DNA of 64,000 nucleotides from Prorocentrum cordatum (GCA_963575745.1 CAUYUJ010022422.1:52756-116755); one strand, 5' to 3'; counted from the first letter of the stretch, positions 41,697-51,627 are shown. The notes: a model not told the origin generated them from the sequence alone. Numbers and translations are program-made.

Positions 41697-41843
41697 TCCG
41701 TAGCCATTGTGGCCCATCAGAGGCAGGAGATCATATTCGCATCCGTTCCCCAGGGATCTCTCTGTTGCTGTGAGTTCTCTCTGCCTACCATTTCTGCAGC
41801 GAGCTTAGCTCGGCACAGACGTACTCACTCGACCTCGCGCGCG
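41697..41843 (+). promoter_or_regulatory. Leader with spliced-leader relic (Arg/Ser-rich gene)
   Basis: TCCGTAGCCATTGTGGCCCA (41697-41716) agrees with the spliced leader at 18 of 22 positions. CAGCGAGCTTAGCTCGGCAC follows, 40 bases before the ATG. Confidence 0.55.
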
Positions 41844-42581
41844 ATGGCTACTCGTAGTGGCGAGGAACTGCGGAGTGATTGGGATCGTGCTTTCCGTCGT
41901 GCACGCCGTGACCCCCCTCCTCGCAGCCGCCCCGATGATCGCACGCGCCCCCAGGACGTGAAGCCCGACATCGATGACGTGCTTGCTCAAGAACTATACC
42001 TATGGAAGGCGGATCCTAACCCTTGGAACTTCTGGGAGTGGCGCTCTAAGACTGGGCGTTCGAAAGCAGCCGGCGCATCCCGTAGCTCTGCACCTGCTGG
42101 TGCCAGGAGCTCTTCTCCGCGGAGGGGCCCATCCAGCGTACCGCGGAGACGCATCCAGAGCAGGGCGCGCAATCGCAGCCGCAGCAAGAGCATCCCGAGG
42201 GCACGTGGATATCTGTTGGCGAGTCGCCCGCGTTCCAGGAAGCACACGATGTACCCAGACAAGCCCGATGAGCGCCTCAGCAACACCAAGAGCGTGACGG
42301 GACGTGAGCAGGAAGCTCGGACACTCCACCGTCAACAGGCTCTTGACGAAATCTCCGAGGCTTCCACTGATCGGGCTGATGACGTGGATGGCGCACAGGC
42401 CCACAGGGATAGCAGTTCGCCACCCGCACCTGGTCCTGCACCTACCAGGGAAGAGAGCCACGCGTTTCTGGACGCCCGTATGACTTTGTTGGAGGAACAC
42501 GCACGGCATTGGGCTCTGATAGTGTATGCTCTTTATTGCCCGACTGCCGAATGCACTTTTTTTCAGTATGATTCTGGGTAG
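41844..42581 (+). CDS. Hypothetical Arg/Ser-rich protein
   Basis: A 245-residue frame from ATG 41844 (MATRSGEELRSDWDRAFRRA). The frame is open upstream through the spliced-leader relic, but that part is leader. Residues about 70-150 are rich in Arg, Ser and Pro (SRSSAPAGARSSSPRRG, then SRARNRSRSKSIPRARG), like SR-type or nucleic-acid-binding basic proteins. The N-terminal WKADPNPWNFWEW is distinctive. The 3' flank resembles those of the RPA-like and Rep-Hel genes, so it may belong to the same mobile gene set. Function unknown. Confidence 0.5.
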   Translation: MATRSGEELRSDWDRAFRRARRDPPPRSRPDDRTRPQDVKPDIDDVLAQELYLWKADPNPWNFWEWRSKTGRSKAAGASRSSAPAGARSSSPRRGPSSVPRRRIQSRARNRSRSKSIPRARGYLLASRPRSRKHTMYPDKPDERLSNTKSVTGREQEARTLHRQQALDEISEASTDRADDVDGAQAHRDSSSPPAPGPAPTREESHAFLDARMTLLEEHARHWALIVYALYCPTAECTFFQYDSG

Positions 42582-42929
42582 AGCGAGTCGGGACACGGGA
42601 TGTTGCCTCAATTCAGTTTCCGCTCGTGGTTTCTTTGGTGTTGGTTTCTATATTCTGTAATGGTGCTGGTTATTTTGCTCAGGTGATGCTGCTGATTATT
42701 GTACTCGCCGTTATTGTCTTTTATTATTGGTTATTGCTGGGTTCCTTCGGGCGTGCGGCAGTGGGCTGCGATGGTGCATGGTCTCTCGTCCAGTCCTGGG
42801 ATTACCTTGTGATACACCGCTGCATCAGTAATGGATGGTATCGCTACTTTGCCACACTGGGAGATCAGGCAGTTTTATCCGTGGGCGTGGCCGCCACCAC
42901 GATACAGTGGATTTTTTTCGGTGCTCTCC
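42582..42929 (+). repeat. 3'-flank repeat block, copy 2
   Basis: GGGATGTTGCCTCAATTCAG, TATTCTGTAATGGTGCTGG and TACCTTGTGATACA correspond to blocks after 36502 and 55742. Confidence 0.6.
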
Positions 42930-43080
42930 TCTTGGTGTGAGTATTTCGGGTCTCTCCTCCTGGTCAGAGTCGCTGGGGCTCTTCCTCGATGTGTGAGTCG
43001 TTCGGCGAGGGGCCTGAACGACTCACACAAGGAGAAGCCCGAACGATTCGCCCCAAGGCGAGGGGCCCCAACTACTCACA
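42930..43080. repeat. GTGAGTCGTTCGGGC minisatellite, short mixed-orientation block
   Basis: A few + units followed from about 43010 by units in reverse orientation (GAACGACTCACAC), making a small inverted arrangement. Confidence 0.75.
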
Positions 43081-43109
43081 CCATCTGCATTCTGATCCAG
43101 CACGTGCAC

Positions 43110-43405
43110 TCTCTGAGTCTCGTAATTCCGCAGATCTGTTCAAGGGGACCGATCTGGGAAGCAGGTTTCTCATTCTGCCCCTCCTCCACCTCCCTCCTAA
43201 CCTGCCGCTCGCTGCCCGCGCCCGACTTCATGGGCGAACTTGCCTGTCAGGTGCAGCTCAGAGCTGCGAGCCTGACCAGGGTAGTGACTTGCGCCGCGCG
43301 CGCACTGCAGAACTGGTCGGGAAAGATCGCTGGATCGTCGACGCCGTCGTGCATGTAATTGTCGTCGTCGAAGTCGTCGCTGTCATCGTACGCATGGACC
43401 TTGTC
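43110..43405 (+). repeat. 300-bp dispersed repeat, copy 1
   Basis: Repeated at 60115-60415 at roughly 80% identity by eye. Shared blocks include CTGCCCGCGCCCGACT, GGGCGAAC and AAAGATCGCTGGATCG. No coding potential recognised. Both copies sit next to GTGAGTCG arrays. Confidence 0.7.
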
Positions 43406-43431
43406 GTCGTCGTCGTTGCCGCCATCATCTG

Positions 43432-43846
43432 TGAGTCGTTCCGGCTCCTCGTGGTGTGAGTCGTTGGGGCTCCTCGTCCTTCGTGGTGTGAGTCCTTCGG
43501 GCTCCTCCTTGTGCGTGAGTCGTTCGGGCTCCTCGTGGTGTGAGTCGTTCCGGCCCCTCGTTCCGGAGTGGGTCGTTGAGGCTCCTCCTTCTGTGAGGGT
43601 CGTTCGGGCTCCACGTGGTGTGAGTCGTTCGGGCCCCTGGTCCTGGTGTGAGTCGTTTGGGCGCCTCCTTGCGTGTGGGTCGTTCGGGCTCCTCGAGATG
43701 TGAGTCGTTCGGGCAGCTCGCCCTGGCGTGAGTCGCTCGGGCCTCTCCGTGTGTCTGAGTCGTTCGGGGTCCTTGTTGTGTGACTCGTTGGGGCCCTTCG
43801 TCCTGGTGTGAGTCGTTCGGGCGCCTCCTTGTGTGTGGGTGTGAAA
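43432..43846 (+). repeat. GTGAGTCGTTCGGGC minisatellite, block 8
   Basis: About 15 units ending at the hairpin GCGCTGTACCAGCGC (43847-43861). Confidence 0.9.
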
Positions 43847-43885
43847 GCGCTGTACCAGCGCGTATTGTACGTTGCTGTAAGGTCT

Positions 43886-44015
43886 GAATCTCATTTCGAC
43901 GTTGCTCTGTGGTGCGTGGAGGCCTGTCGGGAAGAGCTAGACAAAGTCGAGCTGCACAGGGAGCGCAAGACAGAGCTAATGCAGGAGTTCGGTTTTCTGT
44001 GCGTCGCAGATATGT
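43886..44015 (+). pseudogene. OTU-gene internal exon fragment
   Basis: Translates as SHFDVALWCVEACREELDKV, then ELHRERKTELMQEFGFLCVA, homologous to residues about 125-165 of the OTU protein. It ends at GCAGATAT, directly before GTGACTCG and the next array. It follows a hairpin tail, so the tail of one array abuts the exon fragment that starts the next. Confidence 0.75.
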
Positions 44016-44513
44016 GACTCGTTCCGGCCCCTCGTGGTGTGAGTCGTTGGGGCTCTTCTTCTTTCCTGCTGTGAGTCTTTCGGGCCCCTCCTTGTGTGTG
44101 AGTCGTTCGAGCTCCTCGTCATGTGAGTGGTTCGGGCCCTTCGTCCTGGTGTGAGTCGTTCGGGCCCCTCCTTGTGTGTGAGTCGTTCTGGCTCCTCGTG
44201 GTGTGAGTCGTTGGGGCCCCTCGTCCTTCGTGGTGGGAGTGCTTCGGGCCCTGCCATGTGTGTGAGTCGTTCGGGCTCCTCGCGGTGTGAGTCGTTCGGG
44301 CCCCTCGTCCTGGTGTAAGTCGTTCGGGCCCCTTCCTGTGTGGGACTCGTTCGGGCTCCTCGTGGTGTGAGTCGTTCGGGCCCCTCGTCCTGGTGTGAGT
44401 CGTTCGGGCTCCTCCTGGCGTGTGAGTCGTTCGGGCCCCTCGCTGTGTGAGTCGTTCGGGCTCCTGGCCCTGGTGTGAGTCGTTCGGGCGCCTCCTTGTG
44501 TGTGGGTGTGAAA
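44016..44513 (+). repeat. GTGAGTCGTTCGGGC minisatellite, block 9
   Basis: About 18 units between an OTU exon fragment and the hairpin tail. Confidence 0.9.
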
Positions 44514-44801
44514 GCGGTGTACCAGCGCGAATTTCACGTTTCTGTAATGGCAAGGTCTTGCAGCCCCGCCAGTGAGCCCCACGCGACTCCATGCAGACGA
44601 GATATGTGCGAGAATAAACGTACTTCTGCCCGCTCTCCACAAACGTGAAGAAACGTTTGCCGTAACCAATATCCACAGGTGGCCCCGTGTGACATTGGAA
44701 TGTAAACTTGTGGTAACCGCGTTATCTGTGGAGGTAACGAGCATAGCTCACCCAGTCTTACAGAAAGCATACTAAACACTATGCGTAATCTCCATCCACT
44801 G
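44514..44801 (+). repeat. Array tail ending at an AG acceptor-like site
   Basis: Hairpin GCGGTGTACCAGCGC, the ATGGCAAGGTCTTGCAGCC and CCATGCAGACGAG blocks, then GGAGGTAACGAGCATAGCTC, also found in the Pif1 intron (53155-53175). Confidence 0.7.
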
Positions 44802-44870
44802 GTGAGCATGATGCCAACCGAGCTGCTGGCCCGAGCCCCCGCCCCCCTGCGCTGCCCTGGTTGGGTTCTA
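44802..44870 (+). pseudogene. Fragment of Pif1 helicase exon 2
   Basis: GTGAGCATGATGCCAACCGA (VSMMPTELLA) matches the first codons of Pif1 exon 2 at 53229 (VSMTSAELLG). Similarity starts exactly at the exon boundary and is preceded by the same intron tail, which supports the proposed intron. It fades after about 40 bases. Confidence 0.7.
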
Positions 44871-45020
44871 GTATCTTGGTCGGTTCGTGTTATCTCGTCT
44901 TCGCTGTTTCCTGGGAGTCGAGACAAGAGACTCGGGTCCTCAAGGGGGTCTGACAAAGGCTATGGTCCACAAGGGTTTTGGCATCAGAGGGTCGAAGGCG
45001 TTACGATTCCGTAGCGATTT
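44871..45020 (+). repeat. Repeated leader block
   Basis: GGGAGTCGAGACAAGAGACT, then GTCGAAGGCGTTACGATTCC, leading into the spliced-leader relic. Confidence 0.6.
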
Positions 45021-45160
45021 TCCGTAGTCATTCTGGGGCAAGTCAAGTTGGCCTACGCCAGTCTCGGCCAGTGCCCATCCATTTGCCCGTGCAGTGAGTT
45101 AAGCTCCGCACGGACGCTCTTCTTTCCAATACCTGAGGGCGCGCAGCAGAGTTCACAGAG
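45021..45160 (+). promoter_or_regulatory. Leader with spliced-leader relic (OTU gene)
   Basis: TCCGTAGTCATTCTGGGGCA (45021-45040) agrees with the spliced leader at 18 of 22 positions. AGTGAGTTAAGCTCCGCACG follows about 70 bases before the ATG. Confidence 0.55.
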
Positions 45161-46726
45161 ATGCCAGTGGTGGACTTACGTGAGGTTTACGCGCCCTTGC
45201 CCCGAGCGGTGCGAGAATTGCAGGGGATGCTGATGGAAACGATGCCTACGGCTGGAGACGGCGCGTGCGCCATTCATTCTGTGTGGGGCGAGTGGGAGTG
45301 GGGTGAGCTGGTCAAGCGCGACGCTCGCTTGTTTCTCCGCGAAGCATTCGGTCCCACCGCTGACATTTTCAAATCGAGGCTGTCGTCCGAGGAGCTGCTG
45401 GGCGACATGGAATGGGCACTCTGGGATTTGATCCAACCCTTTGCGAAGCAGTCGAACCCCTTCGGTGCTCCGCTGCACGCGGGAGATAACGAAGGTCAGC
45501 ACGTGTGGCACTGCCTTCTGGAATCCTATGTCGACGTTGCTCAGCGCTGCGTTGAGACATGCCGGGAAGAAGTGCATAAGTTTGAAGTGCACAGGGAGTG
45601 TAAGACAAGGATAATGCAAGAATTTGGTTCTCTCTGCGTCGAAGATTATCAGGATGTTGTCATAATGCCTTTGATGCGATCCCTGGGCTTGTTAGATAAG
45701 TACACGGCAGAAGCATCTGATGAGTTCTGTGGAGGACGCCGCCTGAGCAAGTATGAAGCGCTGTTCGCGGGAACCGCTGGCGCTCGAGAGTGGCACAGAA
45801 GTGTCGTTGAGGATGCATGCCTCCAGAACTCATTCGATTTGTTTTTCAGTAAGATCCACGACGTGGTTGACGGCCTCGATTTCGACGGTGGCGTCGACCT
45901 GGAACCTATAACGGCTTTCGCAGAGTCTGTGGACAAGGCCAGGGAGTGCAACTACCAATCTGCCGGGCTGCCCGCCAATTTCTTCAATGCCGTGTACCCT
46001 GCCTATCTGGAAGCCATGAGTACGTGCGCAGATTATTATCTCAGCGACATCGAGCTGCTTTCGCTGGCGCGTTGCAAGAGGCAGAATGTAGTTATTTTCG
46101 TACACTGCTCTTCGAGGCACGAGTTGACATACGCACGTTCGCACGTCGGAGACCCGAGCCTGCCAGCGGTGGCCACGTCCCTTCGAGATAACGGCGGGCA
46201 TGGTGCCGTCCGAACACATTTCGAGCGGCTGCGAGTATGCCCGCAAGAGCAGTTGCCTGGGCGGGGGAGAAGCCTGGGCGGCGATCGCTCCACTGAAGAT
46301 GAAGGGCACAGAGAGGCGAAGCGCCTGAGAACCCAGAGTGACAGAGCCCCGGCACGCCCCCCCGCCGAAGAGAGAAACGGCGGAGACGGGAACGATGGAG
46401 CGGCGGGGCAGGCGACGCGCCAGGAGGATGGGAGTGCCGTGGCCAAGCGAGCCAGGACAGGCGAGGAAGTCAAGCGAGAGAAGCACGGCCAGAGTAACGA
46501 GTGCGCCCCGCTGCCGCCGCCGCCGCCCGGGGCGCGCGCTGGGCGGCGCGCGACCGGCGGAAGCTCTGGATTGCATCTGAAGGAGGCTTTCGAGATGCAT
46601 AGTGGATGCGACGCCAGTTGCGACGACCACGTGAATGCTGCGGAGAGCCAAGGCGCAGCCTCGGCAATGCCGGCTGTCGCCGCCAGGGAAGGAGGTCAGT
46701 TCGGGGGCCCCCAAACGGTGCGGTGA
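45161..46726 (+). CDS. OTU-like cysteine protease domain protein
   Basis: A clean 521-codon frame from ATG 45161. Residues 32-43 read GDGACAIHSVWG, the catalytic-Cys motif of OTU proteases (Asp33, Cys36). A distal segment, DIELLSLARCKRQNVVIFVH...GGHGAVRTHFERL (residues about 290-357), fits the C-terminal catalytic-His region. OTU enzymes cleave ubiquitin or similar conjugates, or act as viral/transposon proteases. The last 160 residues are low-complexity and charged. The frame may continue into Rep: an intron 46695-47098 (GTCAGT...TTTTTGCAG) would join the two in phase. Fragments of this gene lie at 17.7, 24.8, 28.5, 37.5, 43.9 and 58.9 kb, several stopping at a splice-donor-like point this copy lacks, so this copy looks intron-less there. 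Confidence 0.65.
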   Translation: MPVVDLREVYAPLPRAVRELQGMLMETMPTAGDGACAIHSVWGEWEWGELVKRDARLFLREAFGPTADIFKSRLSSEELLGDMEWALWDLIQPFAKQSNPFGAPLHAGDNEGQHVWHCLLESYVDVAQRCVETCREEVHKFEVHRECKTRIMQEFGSLCVEDYQDVVIMPLMRSLGLLDKYTAEASDEFCGGRRLSKYEALFAGTAGAREWHRSVVEDACLQNSFDLFFSKIHDVVDGLDFDGGVDLEPITAFAESVDKARECNYQSAGLPANFFNAVYPAYLEAMSTCADYYLSDIELLSLARCKRQNVVIFVHCSSRHELTYARSHVGDPSLPAVATSLRDNGGHGAVRTHFERLRVCPQEQLPGRGRSLGGDRSTEDEGHREAKRLRTQSDRAPARPPAEERNGGDGNDGAAGQATRQEDGSAVAKRARTGEEVKREKHGQSNECAPLPPPPPGARAGRRATGGSSGLHLKEAFEMHSGCDASCDDHVNAAESQGAASAMPAVAAREGGQFGGPQTVR

Positions 46727-47098
46727 CCACACCGTGCGGTGAGTCGGTGGGGATTCGGGGTCACCGCACGGTTTCGGGACTCGAGTCCCTCTCCGAGGAC
46801 GTCTCGGGCGACAGGGGCCTCTAGGGTCCCAAGACCGTGCGGTGACGGACCGTGCGTTGAGATCTCTTGGGGTTTCGAGGTCACCGCACGATCTGTCACC
46901 GCTCCGTTTCGGGACTCCAAATCAGTGCGTCACGGACGTGCTCGATTTCTTGGGGTTCCAGCTCCCAGGCAATGCAGGAACGCCGGCGGTCGAGGCAACT
47001 GACAAAGACAAAGGCTTCGCTTCGGAGTCAAGCGAAGGTGCCGGCGAGGAGTCTGAAAGCGAAAGGGGCGACGGCGTGGAGGGGCAATATTTTTGCAG
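46695..47098 (+). other. Candidate intron between OTU and Rep, with inverted repeats
   Basis: The donor GTCAGT follows an exon ending in phase 1; the acceptor TATTTTTGCAG precedes an exon that resumes in the same phase. Inside are two inverted-repeat units, ACCGTGCGGTGA (46731-46742) with TCACCGCACGGT (46761-46772), and ACCGTGCGGTGA (46834-46845) with TCACCGCACG (46881-46890). It may instead be a genuine intergenic region with hairpins. Confidence 0.4.
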
Positions 47099-47975
47099 TT
47101 CGCGCCAATGCTGAGCAGGTCGGTGGAGCGCCTGTGGAAATGGATGTGATTAATGGCCGCTGCCGAGAACTACGTAAACTCATGCGAGAACGGCCCACGC
47201 TGCCGCTGAGAGCTGACGGCGCAAGCTTGACAGTGGCCGACCTGGAAACTGGTGTGAAGTTTCCGTTGTACTCGTGTCCTTTCCAGAACACCCAGAGCGG
47301 GTCTTGCCGTTTTCACACAAATGACCGAACAGTTTTCCTGCATCATATTGCTGGGGGCGCCATGGATCGCACGCATGCCAGTATGATACGTGAGATTTGC
47401 AACAACGACATTCCCTGGATGACGAATTTGGACTACGTATACGGGGCCATGGCCGTTGCCGAACGGGAGCGGTGGCCAATGTTGGGTCTGTCGACAACTC
47501 GGCGAGCCCTGAACCTGCTCGCTCTGCGGTACAACGACGAGACGACGAGATGTCTGGCCTGTTTCATATGCGGCCAACTTCGCACGACGTGCGCAGGGTA
47601 CCCGCCAGTAGATCTGGAGTCGAGGTCCATCTCCTTCGCGTCTGGCAACGTCGAGATTAGATATTGGAAAGAGGTGGCTTTTCAGGACGTTGAAAGAAAA
47701 TTCCCTGGGGCGCTGCTTAATAATCGCGGGTTCGATCTATGGCAGAAGCGGCATGTGGATCGGGACGTGGAGACAAGCAAGGCGTACCCGTGGAGAGGAC
47801 AGAAGCTGTTAAGTGAACCGTTGAGCACCTGTCTCGAAAACCAAGAGCGCCACGTGTCTCGGTGGGCCGTCCAGTTTAGCTTCGAAGGCAGATCAGGGAA
47901 GTTATTCGGATGTACTGAGGACGTCAGATGTCCCGCGTGTCCCGACAGGCATTCGCAGGATTGGGAGACGCCGCC
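47099..47975 (+). pseudogene. Rep-Hel N-terminal region, segment 1 (zinc-finger-like)
   Basis: Open frame (first in-frame ATG 47142) reading MDVINGRCRELRKLMRERP, then CPFQNTQSGSCRFHTNDRT, a C-x7-C-x2-H spacing that may bind zinc, and CLACFICGQLRTTC further on. Such cysteine-rich N-termini are common in Helitron proteins. Near 47961-47978 the reading frame of the conserved sequence moves by one base. Neighbouring segments supply the rest of the protein. Confidence 0.6.
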
Positions 47976-48546
47976 GTTTTTGTTGGAAACTGTGCCCGCA
48001 GTGCGAGGTGCCAGTATGCCGCGACTGCACGGGGAAACTCAGGGATCACGAGGCGGCATCTTCGATTTTCGACGGCGGGACCATCCCCATGAGCTTAGCG
48101 AACGACCATTACTACGGCCACGTGAGTCGATACATTGTGGATAACGACGTCACGTGGCTGGAGTGCGCGGCGTGCTGCACGGTGTGGAGTACTATGTTGG
48201 TGTATTACCTGGAGGCCCCGTATGGCAACCTCATCGACGTGCCGCTCGGCAAGCCGGAAGCCAGAACGCAGGTGAAGGGCAATCTCTTCAGCTTCTCCGT
48301 GCCCTGGGACGACATCGAGAGATGTTGTCGCGAAGCCTCTCAGCACGCCGAGGAGATCCACGGGGGCCGGCTGAAGTTGCTGCAGGATGCTCTCGGAGTG
48401 CCACATTCGGAGGAAACGTTGGCGATGCTGGTGAACGTGCGCATCAAAGGGGGCAGCAAAGACCTGGCGCAGCACCTGAAAGGGCTGACGTTGCGCATCC
48501 CCGTAATGCAAAAGTTGATGGAGATCATGCGCGACAGCGGCTATCT
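47976..48546 (+). pseudogene. Rep-Hel N-terminal region, segment 2
   Basis: In the next frame the sequence reads FCWKLCPQCEVPVCRDC, a C-x2-C...C-x2-C zinc motif, then PMSLANDHYYGHVSRYIV and VTWLECAACCTVW. This continues the Helitron-type N-terminal region. The open frame runs on past 48546 but homology moves to another frame by about 48550. Confidence 0.6.
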
Positions 48547-48551
48547 AGGGC

Positions 48552-49214
48552 ATGGCAACAACGGCAGAGAAACAGCGGCTATTCGACAGAGTGGCAACCC
48601 GCCTCCACGAAAGGTATTCTCAGAAATACGCAGAGAAATACGGGGAGGCGAAGTTCATCCCGCAGGCAGTGCAGGATGCGGTACAACAGGTAGACGGGGC
48701 CACAGATTCCATCGTTCAAGACAAAGTGGCGACGCCTCCAGAGCCGGCAAGACGGGTGGAGGATTTCGTCTCTGCGTTGAGTCCGTCCTATATCGTCGCT
48801 GAGCGGAGCACCAGAGCCCAGTCGAACATCTCGGAGAATTACAAGTCCGTGTTTGCCAGGTTCGGCGATGTCAACATCCAGAGTGGGACGGACCTGACGA
48901 ATCAGCATACCGCCTGGTACCTGGGCATGGCGTTTCCTTTCACGCTGCCGCGTGCTGTTGGCGGCTACGACGTCCCGAACCAACCTCGTTGGCGTCGACC
49001 AGAGACGAGAGATCTCCCAACTCCACGTGGGCTTCTGCACAGGTGGCTCGAGCCGTCAGTGGGCGTAGCCCAGCGGAAACTACCGAGCGCGCATTTTGCA
49101 ATGGGGCCAGCGTCCACAGTGAGGTTGTTTGATCTCACGCGCGGCTTGCCGCAGCGGATAGAGGGCCAGTTCCGACGCACTTGGGGCTTCGCGCCGGCCT
49201 TGTGGAATCTATAA
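48552..49214 (+). pseudogene. Rep-Hel N-terminal region, segment 3
   Basis: ATG 48552 begins MATTAEKQRLFDRVATRLHE, but this is probably an internal methionine after a frameshift. WYLGMAFPFTLPRAVGGYD (near 48917-48973) and QPRWRRPE resemble the region before Rep in Helitron proteins (typically AFP-x-LP and a following basic stretch). The segment ends RRTWGFAPALWNL and a stop (49212-49214); the next frame resumes with NFRERVNLG, one base off. Confidence 0.6.
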
Positions 49215-51627
49215 TTTTCGTGAGCGTGTCAATCTCGGAGCAAGCCTGAGCATCAAGCGAGGGGAACGGTTGCAAGGCCAAAGCGCAGAGAGCGTGGAGA
49301 CCGACGCTGCCATTGCCGCTGCTGATTTACTGCAGAAGCTCGAGAAGGGTTACTACACGTTACCCGATGGCAGACGCCGAAAGATCAACAATGATGCCAG
49401 TAAGCTGATTTTCGCAGTCGGCCTCGGCAACCTGCAGCGGCGACTCTTGGCGGACTTCCGCTTTCGATGCCGGGCCATTCCAGGCACGCAGGAGATCCGG
49501 ACGAAGATTGGGCACCTGGGGATTTGGGCGTGCGTCAACTACGGGAATGGCATATTCTGTATTATTTCCCCGGGAGAACGGCACAATTATCTAGCGCTCA
49601 GGCTCAGCAGGTACCGCCAGGACGATCCTTTCGTTGCAGGCGAGAGCAGGAGGCAGAAGTGGACAAAGAGCGATTCGCCGAGCCTGGGGCCGTCGCCAGA
49701 GGACGCGTTTGAGGTCAACATTCCTGGATATGACACGCGTCGCTTGTTCCTCGCAGAGGACCCCTTGGCCGCCCCCAACGCATTCTTCGTGCAGATCCGC
49801 ACGGTCTTGGCGACGATGCTCGGAGTGCGCATGCGCCCTCGCTGTCCGCAGTGCTCTGAATCTGGCTCGCCGTGCCAGGACGCCCTCGGCAGCAACGCTG
49901 AAGCCATGGGAGGCATTGCCGGGCGCGTGGACGCTTTGTTCGGCGCCGTGGAGGCTCAGAAAACGACGGGGGGGCTGCATTATCATTTTTTCATGTTCGT
50001 TCAGCGCCTGCACCAGTTCGCCGCGCTGAAGGAGATCGCCCAGAAAATCGAGGAAGGTCTCGTGAATGCGACGGAGCTGAAGCATTTCCTCGGGCAAATC
50101 TGCTGTGAGAGATATCCCGGCGTGGGCCAATTTGCTAGAGAGAGGACTTCGCTGGATCAGAACTTCCCGACGTACTCGGAGTCGTCCGAATGCTCTGGAT
50201 CGCCAGCATGGGGGGAGTTCAAATTGGGCCGATTGCCTCGGTTCTTGCATGATGACGCGAGAGCCGATGTGGGCTCGTCCGCGCAGGGAGCTCCAGGGGA
50301 AGCTCAGAAGTTCGGCCTGAACTGCGACGGCGCCACCTTCAAGGAGAAGTTCAACGGCGCTCTACAGTATTTCATGTGTCGGTGCCAGCACCACATACAT
50401 CGACTGGTCATGGATTCGAAGACCAAGCAGGAGAAGCGTTTGGTGCCCAACGCCTGCGCCTCCAAGAAGAACAAGCGAGAGTGCAAGCACGAGGCGCCGT
50501 GGACCAACAGAGTGTCCCCCGAGTGGATGACGGCGCCGCTGCTGGTTTGCAAAGGCATCGCCAAGAAGTTCACGCTGCGCACAAGCGGAGTCCGAAATTG
50601 GCTGGGGCAAACTCTCGGACTGCGCAGTGAGGAGTGGCTGAACGGGTGCATGCCGGGCCTGTGCGTCGCTTTTGCAGGGAGCAAGAGTGACGTGAAACCG
50701 AATGACCGACTGCCGATCATCGAGCAAACGCATGAGACTTGCTGCACGAAGAAACGCTGCATCATGAAGAAGCAGAGTCTGGGGAGAGCCACCCGAGCAA
50801 TTCAGCGCACGCAGGTAGTTACGAATGGATATTTCGGGGGATACATTGGCAAGCGACAGCCCGCGGGCACTTTGGAGACCAAGAAATGCGTGGACAAGCT
50901 GTTTACCTTGAGGGCGAAGATACAGGGCAGGGGGAAAGCGGCGCAGCTCAGAGCAAGCAGCGGGAGACTGATAACGGAACTCGAGATGAACAGCACGTGC
51001 CGAGGCGCCGTGGAAGTGTGCAACCTGTGCTGTAATCTAGACCAGAGCGACCTTCTGAAGGCAGAGTGCATCCGGACCTTCAACGAGCATACGATTGATG
51101 GGCGGGCGCGGATGATCAGGTTGGAAACATCCCAGAATGCGTCGCAGATGAAAGACAGCAGCGCGACGACGTACGTGCCGCCGGCTCGCAGACCTCACGT
51201 GCGGACGGACCGATCGAAAGTGAACGAGTTCGACGCCTACGGATATCGGCCTGTGCAGCACCCTTGGAAGTTACTGTCGGCGTACGAGATCTTGCGGCAG
51301 TGGAGGTGCGAACCGCTACTGGTTCCGACGCACTACTTGAACCGCAACCTGCCACCGCGAACTGCGTGGACAAAAGAAGGTCAACAATTAATCAGGAGTA
51401 AGCAGTACAAGGATGGGGAGGTCGCCGCCAAGCCTGGAGAGCATTACATAGCAGTGACACCCGAGGCCGACGAGTATTTCGTGTTTCCGCAGGACGCAGG
51501 TGTCTTCTGCCACTCATGGGTTATGGTCAGGAAATCGAGGCCGGACGTGGTAGTCATCGAAGGCTTGCCAATGCCCAGCGTAGCGTACACAAAAGTTCTA
51601 CGTACAACGCTCAGTATTGCAGTTTAT
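49215..51627 (+). pseudogene. Helitron-type Rep endonuclease (HUH, two-tyrosine), segment 4
   Basis: The frame is open from before 49270 to 51762. GIFCIISPGERHNYLALRLS (near 49549) fits Rep motif 1. Motif 2, the HUH site, is GGLHYHFFMF, with HYH at 49978-49986. Motif 3, TNGYFGGYIGK (50821-50853), has two tyrosines four apart followed by Lys, the spacing of the paired catalytic tyrosines of Helitron Rep. Helitron Rep nicks one DNA strand and joins to it via tyrosine, starting peel-and-paste transposition. At the T7 run (51627-51633) the frame shifts by one into RPWTLYGGDV. Beyond that, this frame's C-terminus is spurious. All catalytic residues are present. Confidence 0.75.

Noticed and set aside
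43425-44744. Minus-strand open frame of about 440 codons rich in RTTHT, GPNDSHHEEPERL repeats (also at 17.8-18.6, 37.5-38.1, 56.7-57.7 and 59.3-60.1 kb)
   Set aside because: It is the translation of the GTGAGTCGTTCGGGC minisatellite. Frames stay open because the unit lacks stops, and several frames are open at once.
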